Assembly (NCBI GenBank): GCA_964601515.1
Contig: CAZRNU010000090.1
Coordinates: 1-12,531, forward strand
Direction: 5' to 3'
DNA length: 12,531 nucleotides
Source of the DNA: PWND01 sp964601515
Lineage (GTDB): Bacteria > Bacteroidota > Bacteroidia > Bacteroidales > UBA7960
Position 1 is the stretch's first letter; each line of letters opens with the position of its first letter. This document shows, in pieces, positions 6,819 through 12,531 of this stretch. Made by a program: the position numbers and the translations under genes. A model generated the notes under the pieces. It searched no databases. It saw only the letters and a list, made by a program, of their open reading frames with translations, and was not told the origin of the DNA.

Positions 6819-8744
6819 CTATTTTCTCTTCTTTTGAGCCTCGGCAAGTTGCTTCATTTTTTCCTGCCATTTACTTTGCTTAACAGGTTTTTTCTTATTC
6901 TCTTCAATTTTGGCTCTAAGAGCATCCTCATCTATAAACTGTCGGATTAGGTACATTTGACCAAGACTTATTGCATTTGCAAGAAAATAGTAATAACTCA
7001 AACCTGATGCAAAGCTGTTAAAAATAAACAGCAACATAACCGGCATCATATACATCATTGTTTTCATTCCGGGCATTTGATTAGCGCTTCCGGTCATTTG
7101 CGTATTCATCCTTGTGTAAATAATTGTTGAAATTGCCATAAGGATTGTAAATAAACTAACATGACTGCCATAAAAAGGAATTGTAAATGGAAGATTAAAT
7201 ATCGAATCGTATGATGAAAGATCATCTGCCCATAAAAACGCTTCTTGTCGGAGTTCTATTGAAGCAGGAAAAAATCTAAAAAGCGCTAGAAGAATAGGAA
7301 GCTGCAGCAACATTGGAATACAGCCTGCCATTGGATTAACTCCTGCTTTCTTATATAAAGCCATTGTTGCTTGCTGCTTTTTCATAGAATCTTCTTTCTT
7401 AGGAAATTTCTTCCCTAATTCCTCAATATCTGGCTTTAACACCCTCATCTTTGCAGATGAAATATATGTTTTATAAGCAATGGGTAATAAAACAATTTTA
7501 AGCATTATAGTAAGCAGAAGTATAATTAAGCCATACCCTAGATTCATAGAATCTAACCAGTTAAAAATAGGGATGACTATAAACCTATTTATCCATGACA
7601 TTAAGAAAAAACTCCAACCTAATGGTATTTGTCTTTCTAGCTTTAAATCATAAGAACTTAATGTTTGATAATGATTTGGCCCCAAATAAAGGTTCATGGC
7701 AAAATTATTATCAGATTTTACATCATACTCAATATCTATAGAAGCACTCATTCTTCTTACGAAATTGGGTGATTCCTCCTCATTTAAAGTTATTGCTTGA
7801 ATATCCGCATTTTTAAAATGTTCTTTTGCAATAAGGCTAATTGAGAAGAACTGCTGTTTAAATGAAATCCATTTTATGTTTGTTCTTAAATCTTCTCTGT
7901 CGTCTTTGTTTTCACTTAAATAAGATACCTCGTCATTAACATAATGATAATGTATTGTTGTATTTCTCTGTTCATTTATATAGCTCTTTTCCTGTTTCGG
8001 GGAGAACATATCCCACTTTATGTTTATAAAAGGAACATTTTGAGAAATTATTCCTTGCATGCCAACAAAACGAATGTCAAAGTCAATCATATAATCATTT
8101 CCTTTCAAACCATAATATAATTCAATATACTGTGGATTTTCTATTGCCGGATCTGATATATACATTCGCATTCCAAATTCAAGAGAGTCGTTGCCACTTA
8201 CAATAAAATGCTTTTTACCCGGTTGACTTTCTTCGTATGAGTGTGAGATAAAAAACAAATCACCGGTTGAAATTAATTTATTGGCGTAATAAAAGTTGAT
8301 TGCAAAGTTGTTGTATTCTTCCAGAAATAATAAAAGAGGATTTTGGTCTGATGTTTTGTAGTTTTTTAATTCAGCATTTGTAATAAAACCGCCTTTTGTA
8401 CTAATTGTAAGTTTAAGTAGCTCATTTTCCAAATAATAATAATCATTTTCACCTATTGTGTTTGCAGCAAAAATGCCATACTTATCATTATCTTGAACAC
8501 TTTCAATGTCGGTTTTTATATCTGATTGTTTATTAGTTTCCTTTGGGGTTTCTGTTGCTAAATCTTTAGCATTAAATTCATCAATAGAATTATCTGCTTC
8601 AGCATTTTGCCTATTTACTTCGGCAATGCTATCTTGCCTAATTCTGGCTTTTTCTCTATCTTCAGCAGATGGAGCAGACCAAATGCTATAAACAATTAAA
8701 ATACCAATTATTACAACAATTCCGATAATATTATCTCTACTCAT
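6819..8744 (-). CDS. yidC: Membrane protein insertase YidC
   Basis: 641 aa, typical of the long Bacteroidota YidC. It inserts inner-membrane proteins alone or with SecYEG. An N-terminal TM anchor (about 5-22) is followed by a low-complexity charged linker (25-90) and the large periplasmic P1 beta domain (about 95-365). The conserved insertase core of five TM segments covers about 376-605, and a Lys-rich tail (611-641) may contact ribosomes. The core carries the SSAKMRVLKPDIEEL segment of the cytoplasmic helical hairpin, the YKKAGVNPMAGCIPMLLQLPI block and GLSYYYFLANAISLGQMYL near the end. In the hydrophilic groove, the Arg of E. coli YidC (R366) corresponds to K416 (TIMLKIVLLP), a conservative swap I believe common in this phylum. 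It follows pyrG on the same strand after 165 bases, a neighbour order often seen in Bacteroidota. Confidence 0.96.
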   Translation of the reverse strand: MSRDNIIGIVVIIGILIVYSIWSAPSAEDREKARIRQDSIAEVNRQNAEADNSIDEFNAKDLATETPKETNKQSDIKTDIESVQDNDKYGIFAANTIGENDYYYLENELLKLTISTKGGFITNAELKNYKTSDQNPLLLFLEEYNNFAINFYYANKLISTGDLFFISHSYEESQPGKKHFIVSGNDSLEFGMRMYISDPAIENPQYIELYYGLKGNDYMIDFDIRFVGMQGIISQNVPFINIKWDMFSPKQEKSYINEQRNTTIHYHYVNDEVSYLSENKDDREDLRTNIKWISFKQQFFSISLIAKEHFKNADIQAITLNEEESPNFVRRMSASIDIEYDVKSDNNFAMNLYLGPNHYQTLSSYDLKLERQIPLGWSFFLMSWINRFIVIPIFNWLDSMNLGYGLIILLLTIMLKIVLLPIAYKTYISSAKMRVLKPDIEELGKKFPKKEDSMKKQQATMALYKKAGVNPMAGCIPMLLQLPILLALFRFFPASIELRQEAFLWADDLSSYDSIFNLPFTIPFYGSHVSLFTILMAISTIIYTRMNTQMTGSANQMPGMKTMMYMMPVMLLFIFNSFASGLSYYYFLANAISLGQMYLIRQFIDEDALRAKIEENKKKPVKQSKWQEKMKQLAEAQKKRK

Positions 8745-8767
8745 TTTTTGATTTTTTTAATGGATTG

Positions 8768-8775
8768 CAAATATA
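8768..8775 (-). promoter_or_regulatory. Candidate -7 box (TATATTTG) for yidC
   Basis: On the minus strand TATATTTG matches TAnnTTTG exactly and lies 23 bases before the yidC ATG, giving a short leader. No convincing -33 TTG is seen at the expected spacing. It suggests yidC can be transcribed independently of pyrG. Confidence 0.38.
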
Positions 8776-8869
8776 TATTATTTTTAGTAAATGGCTTGAA
8801 AAATGTGGAAAATGTTAGATGATTTATGAATAAAGAACAAGACATGCACACGTCTTCCTTAACAAATAA

Positions 8870-8898
8870 TTACAATATTTCAGAATGTAATATTGTAA
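8870..8898 (-). terminator. Inverted repeat after pyrG, possible weak terminator or attenuator
   Basis: A perfect 10-bp inverted repeat (8870-8879 with 8889-8898, 9-base loop) lies 12 bases past the pyrG stop. The stem is almost all A/T and only a weak T-rich tail follows on the minus strand, so it may reduce rather than stop transcription toward yidC, or protect the pyrG mRNA 3' end. Confidence 0.4.
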
Positions 8899-8909
8899 AA
8901 ATGCTTAGA

Positions 8910-10529
8910 TTATGATTTTGATTTTATAACTGCCTTGACAAAGTTAACAAATAAAGGATGAGGTTGCGCTACCGTGCTCTTATACTCCGGGTGAAATTGC
9001 ACTCCAACAAACCATTGATGATTTGGAATCTCCATAATCTCAACCAAGCCGGTACCGGGATTTATCCCTGTTGGAATCATTCCATGCTTTTCAAACATTT
9101 TGAGATAATCATTATTGAATTCATATCTATGACGATGTCGCTCACTTATAAGAGTTTTTTTATAAATTTTTTCAGATTTTGAATTTTTGGAGACTAGGCA
9201 TGTATATGCACCTAATCTCATAGTTCCACCTTTAGTTGTAATGTTTTTTTGCTCTTCCATAATATCTATTACAGGATATGGAGTTGCAGGATCCATTTCA
9301 GTTGAATGTGCTTTATCTAATCCAATTACATTTCTAGCAAATTCAATAACAGCACATTGCATACCTAAGCATATTCCAAGAAATGGTACGTTATTCTCCC
9401 TTACATATTTGATTGCAGAAATTTTTCCTTCTATCCCTCTGTCGCCAAAGCCCGGAGCAACAATTATACCTGAAACATCCTTGAGAATTTTTGCTACATT
9501 TTCATCTGTAATATTTTCGGATTGTATTAGCTTTAGATTGACTTTGCAATTGTTTTGTGTGCCTGCATGAATAAAGGATTCAATAATAGATTTGTAAGAA
9601 TCAACAAGCTCCACATATTTTCCCACAAGAGCAATATTAACTGTTTTATGAGGATTAAGTAACTTATTAATGAAAAGCTCCCATTTACTTAAGTCGAGTG
9701 TTCGGGTAGCTGGCAGTTTCATCTTTTTCAAAACAACTTGGTCAAGTTTTTCCTCTCTCATTAAAAGAGGTACCTTGTATATTGTATCTGTGTCGATAGA
9801 TTCTATTACTGCAGATGATTCAACGTTACAAAATAAAGCAATTTTATTTCTGATGCCTGCATTTAATGGTTTTTCAGTACGGCAAACTAAAATATCAGGT
9901 TGTACACCATATTCAAGCATTGTTTTTACTGAATGTTGAGTAGGTTTAGTTTTAAGCTCTTTAGCTGCTGAAAGATAGGGTATAAGCGTAAGATGAATCA
10001 CAAGGCTTCTATTTCCAAGATCCCATTTTAGCTGCCTTATAGCTTCAATATATGGAAGAGATTCAATATCGCCTACAGTACCACCAATTTCAGTGATAAC
10101 AAAGTCAAATTTATTACCTTCTCCTAGCAACTGAATACAATATTTAATTTCATCAGTAATATGTGGAATAATCTGAACTGTTTCGCCTAAATAATCACCC
10201 TGCCTCTCTTTTCTAATAACGGATTGGTATATTCTTCCTGTTGTAACATTGTTGGCTTGTGAAGTAGGAACATTAAGAAATCTTTCATAATGCCCAAGAT
10301 CAAGATCTGTTTCGGCTCCATCTTCTGTAACATAACATTCGCCATGTTCATAAGGATTTAAAGTACCGGGATCTATATTTATGTAAGGGTCAAGTTTTTG
10401 GATTGTAACATTATAGCCCCTAGATTGTAAGAGTTTTGCCAATGATGCTGAAATAATACCTTTACCTAATGACGAAGTAACACCACCTGTCACAAATATG
10501 TATCGGGTGATTTTTTTTGATTTGTTCAT
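8910..10529 (-). CDS. pyrG: CTP synthase
   Basis: 539 aa, full length. The enzyme makes CTP from UTP, ATP and glutamine in the cytoplasm. The N-terminal synthetase domain (about 1-270) starts with VTGGVTSSLGKG (13-24), the ATP-binding loop, then KLDPYINIDPGTLNPYEHGE and the acidic TEDGAETDLDLGHYERF stretch that binds nucleotide and Mg; EIGGTVGDIES is at 147-157. The C-terminal class I glutamine amidotransferase (about 295-539) has the nucleophile C387 in GICLGMQ and the H513 and E515 pair in QFHPEYKS, so the catalytic triad is complete. It is the first gene of a likely pyrG-yidC unit. The bases upstream contain a hairpin and an imperfect -7 box that may control expression. No anomalies were seen. 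Confidence 0.97.
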   Translation of the reverse strand: MNKSKKITRYIFVTGGVTSSLGKGIISASLAKLLQSRGYNVTIQKLDPYINIDPGTLNPYEHGECYVTEDGAETDLDLGHYERFLNVPTSQANNVTTGRIYQSVIRKERQGDYLGETVQIIPHITDEIKYCIQLLGEGNKFDFVITEIGGTVGDIESLPYIEAIRQLKWDLGNRSLVIHLTLIPYLSAAKELKTKPTQHSVKTMLEYGVQPDILVCRTEKPLNAGIRNKIALFCNVESSAVIESIDTDTIYKVPLLMREEKLDQVVLKKMKLPATRTLDLSKWELFINKLLNPHKTVNIALVGKYVELVDSYKSIIESFIHAGTQNNCKVNLKLIQSENITDENVAKILKDVSGIIVAPGFGDRGIEGKISAIKYVRENNVPFLGICLGMQCAVIEFARNVIGLDKAHSTEMDPATPYPVIDIMEEQKNITTKGGTMRLGAYTCLVSKNSKSEKIYKKTLISERHRHRYEFNNDYLKMFEKHGMIPTGINPGTGLVEIMEIPNHQWFVGVQFHPEYKSTVAQPHPLFVNFVKAVIKSKS

Positions 10530-10560
10530 GCTTGAAAGAATGTTCCTTTTGACTTAAGTT

Positions 10561-10576
10561 TTCGCTTGCGAATGTA
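10561..10576 (-). promoter_or_regulatory. Hairpin overlapping a -7-like box in the pyrG upstream region
   Basis: TTCGC (10561-10565), TT, GCGAA (10568-10572) can form a tight hairpin, with flanking CTTA and TAAG extending it imperfectly. On the minus strand TACATTCG (10576-10569) is one base off TAnnTTTG and lies about 40 bases before the pyrG ATG. It could be an operator or a leader hairpin; both readings are inference. Confidence 0.28.
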
Positions 10577-10652
10577 AGAAAAGATTAGAAATTATCAGAG
10601 ATTATAAGCCAAATTAATTTTTTTTTTCAGGTAATTAACGATTATTATAGGA

Positions 10653-10681
10653 TTGAAGGAAACAAAATAATATTAATTTTG
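10653..10681 (+). promoter_or_regulatory. Bacteroidota-type promoter for the DoxX-like gene
   Basis: TTG (10653-10655) and TAATTTTG (10674-10681) are 18 bases apart, close to the phylum consensus. Transcription would begin near 10688, about 30 bases before the ATG at 10718. Confidence 0.45.
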
Positions 10682-10717
10682 TGTAGCTCCCAGATTTATT
10701 AATTAACTGTATATTTA

Positions 10718-11098
10718 ATGGATATAAATTTCTTTGTAAAAATCGCCAGATCGTTTTTAGGATTAGTTCTTTTAATTTTTGGCATTAATTATTTTACCGG
10801 TTTTTTAGGCATTCCGATACCCGATGGTAATGGAGCTCTTTTTATTGAAACAATGGGAAATATTGGATTCTTTTTTCCTTTAATGGCGGCGTTGGTTATA
10901 GCTTTGGGAATTTGTCTTGTGGGAAATATTTTTGTTCCCTCTTCATTACTAATTTTGTTTCCAATCAACCTTAACATATTGTTGTTCAATGTGTTATATA
11001 GTCCAATAAATATGTCATTGAGTATTGTAATGATTTTGGCGCATTTATTTTTGCTTTGGTTTTATAGGAAGCAATACATCAATTATAAGAAACAATAA
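10718..11098 (+). CDS. Small four-TM DoxX-like membrane protein
   Basis: 126 aa with four hydrophobic segments at about 8-28, 46-66, 70-92 and 100-117, and a basic C-terminal tail (RKQYINYKKQ). The pattern RSFLGLVLLIFGINYFTGFLG near the start, a loop with IPIPDG, then PLMAALVIALGICLVGN and FPINLNILLFN is that of DoxX-like proteins, which are widespread in Bacteroidota. The family's name comes from a thiosulfate:quinone oxidoreductase subunit, but members like this have no assigned reaction and no conserved redox motif is visible here. It has its own promoter, is transcribed away from pyrG and is convergent with rpe, with 9 bases between the stop codons. Nothing in the context points to a specific role. 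Confidence 0.75.
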   Translation: MDINFFVKIARSFLGLVLLIFGINYFTGFLGIPIPDGNGALFIETMGNIGFFFPLMAALVIALGICLVGNIFVPSSLLILFPINLNILLFNVLYSPINMSLSIVMILAHLFLLWFYRKQYINYKKQ

Positions 11099-11105
11099 GT
11101 TGTTT
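11090..11105. other. Short inverted repeat between convergent DoxX-like gene and rpe
   Basis: AAACAA (11090-11095) and TTGTTT (11100-11105), with a 4-base loop, span the stop codon of the DoxX-like gene. It is too short and A/T-rich to be a confident terminator, but it is the only candidate between the two convergent genes. Confidence 0.2.
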
Positions 11106-11107
11106 TG

Positions 11108-11764
11108 CTATTTTCCTAAATTTTTAAGCTGTTTAATATAATCAGTAGGGTTTTTAGCTTTAAATACAGCGCTACCTGAAACTAATACGTTTGCACCTGC
11201 ATTAACTAAGTTTTCTACATTACTTATATCAACTCCTCCGTCAACTTCAATAAGTGCTTTACTATTGGTTTGCTCAACAAGCTCTTTTAGTCTTGAGATT
11301 CTTTGATAACTTGATTTTATGAAGGTTTGACCACCAAACCCAGGGTTTACAGACATAATCAATGCCAAGTCAATTTCAGGAAGAATATCTTTTAAAAGAT
11401 CAACACCAACATGAGGGTTAATTACAACACCGGCTTTCATTCCAAGTTTTTTAATCTGATTTACAGTTCTGTGCAGGTGATTACAAGTTTCATAATGAAC
11501 AGTTAAAATATCTGCGCCTGATTTTTTAAATTCTTCAAGATATTTGTCAGGTTCGCTTATCATCAGATGAACATCAAGCGGTTTTTTTGCAATCGACTTA
11601 ATTTGAGAGATAATTGAAAACCCAAAAGAAATGTTTGGTACAAAATGACCATCCATAACATCTACATGGAACCAATCAGCCATGCTGTTATTTATCATTT
11701 CAATGTCTTTATCAAGATTAAGGAAATTTGCGGATAGTAATGAAGGTGCTATAAGGTGCTGCAT
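11108..11764 (-). CDS. rpe: Ribulose-phosphate 3-epimerase
   Basis: 218 aa, full length TIM barrel. It interconverts D-ribulose 5-phosphate and D-xylulose 5-phosphate in the pentose phosphate pathway (cytoplasm). Family motifs appear in order: IAPSLLSANF (5-14), HVDVMDGHFVPNISFG (33-48), DVHLMISEP (64-72), ADILTVHYE (84-92), VNPGFGGQTF (139-148), LIEVDGGV (171-178) and ANVLVSGSAVF (191-201). The metal and acid-base residues H33, D35, H66 and D175 are all in place. The start at 11764 leaves the N-terminal strand complete. It runs on the minus strand with its own candidate -7 box, divergent to the SiaC-like gene. Confidence 0.96.
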   Translation of the reverse strand: MQHLIAPSLLSANFLNLDKDIEMINNSMADWFHVDVMDGHFVPNISFGFSIISQIKSIAKKPLDVHLMISEPDKYLEEFKKSGADILTVHYETCNHLHRTVNQIKKLGMKAGVVINPHVGVDLLKDILPEIDLALIMSVNPGFGGQTFIKSSYQRISRLKELVEQTNSKALIEVDGGVDISNVENLVNAGANVLVSGSAVFKAKNPTDYIKQLKNLGK

Positions 11765-11777
11765 ATGTTTTTTCTTG

Positions 11778-11785
11778 CAAATTTA
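11778..11785 (-). promoter_or_regulatory. Candidate -7 box (TAAATTTG) for rpe
   Basis: TAAATTTG on the minus strand is an exact TAnnTTTG match ending 13 bases before the rpe ATG, implying a very short leader. No -33 TTG is visible at the usual distance. Confidence 0.35.
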
Positions 11786-11985
11786 ATAAAGTTATTGTTA
11801 GTTATTTTAAATCTCTTTTTTGATAAACACTGCTGAATTAACTTTATAGAATAACTTTTTATTATTCGGTTTATTAACAATACGTTTAAAACTAATAAAT
11901 AGCTATAAATCAATGAATTAAATAAATTTTTTGCACAAAATGACTAAGATTCAAATAATTTTTTTTTTCAAAAATAATTTTTGTG

Positions 11986-11993
11986 TATGTTTG
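11986..11993 (+). promoter_or_regulatory. Candidate -7 box (TATGTTTG) for the SiaC-like gene
   Basis: TATGTTTG is an exact TAnnTTTG match about 54 bases before the ATG at 12048. The expected -33 position is a T-run without TTG, so the promoter may be weak or activator-dependent. Confidence 0.4.
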
Positions 11994-12003
11994 TAACGCG
12001 TTA
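11994..12003. promoter_or_regulatory. 10-bp palindrome TAACGCGTTA at the start site of the SiaC-like gene
   Basis: TAACGCGTTA is perfectly self-complementary and begins on the base after the -7 box, where a repressor would block initiation. It stands out because its CGCG core sits in very AT-rich DNA. A second inverted repeat (GTTAA, 6 A, TTAAC; 12000-12015) overlaps it. No regulator can be named. Confidence 0.35.
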
Positions 12004-12047
12004 AAAAAAATTAACAAATACCAAACACAATATTATTACTTAGTTAT

Positions 12048-12443
12048 ATGGATATTCATTCAAACGATGTTTTTCACATAAAAGGCACAGACGATACACC
12101 TGAGGTGCTTATAGATCCTGAAAAAGGACTGATAAAATTATCAGGACGTTCTTTGCCGGAAGACCCAAAAGAGTTTTATATTCCAATAAAGGAAAATTTG
12201 GCAAAATACGCTGAAAGCCCAACAAGTGGAACAAAGGTTGTATTTAAGTTTGAATATTTCAATACAGCATCGTCAAAAATAATCATGGAAATTATTGATA
12301 TTGTTAAGAAAATATCATCAAAAGACGATAAAGTAGTATATGAATGGCATTATCTTGAAGATGATGATGATATGAAAGAAGCAGGAGATGATTATGCAGA
12401 TATTGCAGAGATTGAATTTAATTTCTACACATACGATGGTTAA
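12048..12443 (+). CDS. SiaC-like phosphoprotein (DUF1987), partner-switch signalling
   Basis: 131 aa, the usual size for the SiaC/DUF1987 family, whose fold resembles STAS anti-sigma-antagonist proteins. In Pseudomonas aeruginosa SiaC is phosphorylated by the kinase SiaB, dephosphorylated by the PP2C phosphatase SiaA, and in the unphosphorylated form activates the diguanylate cyclase SiaD. Visible here are the N-terminal strand region with PEVLIDPEKGLIKLSGRSLPEDPKEFY-type pattern (18-44), the FNTASSK segment (71-77) where T73 is the likely phospho-acceptor by position, and an acidic C-terminal part (105-122). The gene is alone between its own promoter and a strong terminator, without siaA, siaB or siaD in the window. 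Binding partner and output are unknown; the family assignment is firmer than the pathway. Confidence 0.85.
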   Translation: MDIHSNDVFHIKGTDDTPEVLIDPEKGLIKLSGRSLPEDPKEFYIPIKENLAKYAESPTSGTKVVFKFEYFNTASSKIIMEIIDIVKKISSKDDKVVYEWHYLEDDDDMKEAGDDYADIAEIEFNFYTYDG

Positions 12444-12481
12444 AATTATCCTTGCCAATTTTACCAAACAAAAACCAAACA

Positions 12482-12516
12482 AAAAGCCTTTTCAATTTGA
12501 AAAGGCTTTTGTTTTA
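12482..12516 (+). terminator. Strong Rho-independent terminator after the SiaC-like gene
   Basis: AAAAGCCTTTTC (12482-12493) pairs perfectly with GAAAAGGCTTTT (12499-12510) across a 5-base loop, followed by GTTTTA. It lies 38 bases past the stop codon. A-rich sequence before the stem means it could also work for transcription arriving on the minus strand. Confidence 0.85.
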
Positions 12517-12531
12517 TAATTACCATAGAGG

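Larger units (their letters stand above)
11765..12047. other. AT-rich divergent intergenic region between rpe and the SiaC-like gene
   Basis: This is the longest gene-free stretch (283 bp). It holds candidate -7 boxes for both flanking genes, a 10-bp palindrome and long A and T runs. No conserved RNA or open frame of note was seen. Confidence 0.6.

Noticed and set aside
9187..9570. 127-codon plus-strand open frame inside pyrG
   Set aside because: It is antisense to the conserved CTP synthase glutaminase domain and has no recognisable motif.

Overview
The window is AT-rich DNA that most likely comes from a member of the Bacteroidota, probably Bacteroidales or a close relative. Four observations support this: TAnnTTTG-type -7 promoter boxes, the near absence of Shine-Dalgarno sequences, a long Bacteroidota-type YidC (641 aa) with a large periplasmic domain next to pyrG, and GAF sensor proteins carrying the EEM-heptad signalling helix. 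The species cannot be named from the sequence. No mobile element, CRISPR array, rRNA or tRNA was seen.

Region 1 (1-818): the first 20 codons of a minus-strand Rossmann-fold dehydrogenase (saccharopine dehydrogenase / homospermidine synthase-like) lie divergent to a CoA-pyrophosphatase-type NUDIX hydrolase. The start of the NUDIX gene is unclear: either a GTG at 204 or a disrupted upstream start.

Region 2 (842-6008), the most interesting part: a recognisable promoter drives a secreted YfiR-like (DUF4154) protein, followed by a strong terminator. Two tandem transmembrane sensors follow. Both have HAMP, GAF, heptad coiled coil and PAS, and neither has a kinase, cyclase, phosphatase or chemotaxis output. 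The first has a helical periplasmic domain and the second a double Cache domain. The cytoplasmic halves are paralogous, and the inputs have been swapped.

Region 3 (6060-6812): mqnA, chorismate dehydratase of the futalosine route to menaquinone, runs on the same strand and ends 6 bases from the convergent yidC stop.

Region 4 (6819-11764): housekeeping genes. pyrG then yidC run on the minus strand with an inverted repeat between them. A small DoxX-like membrane protein (plus strand) is convergent with rpe (minus strand).

Region 5 (11765-12531): after the largest gene-free stretch (283 bp, divergent promoters), a SiaC/DUF1987 phosphoprotein stands alone and is closed by a very clear terminator.

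The YfiR-like protein, the two output-less sensors and SiaC all belong to families involved in envelope-to-cytoplasm signalling by protein-protein interaction. That they work together is inference only. The other genes are ordinary metabolism: menaquinone, CTP, pentose phosphate, CoA/NUDIX housekeeping and membrane protein insertion.
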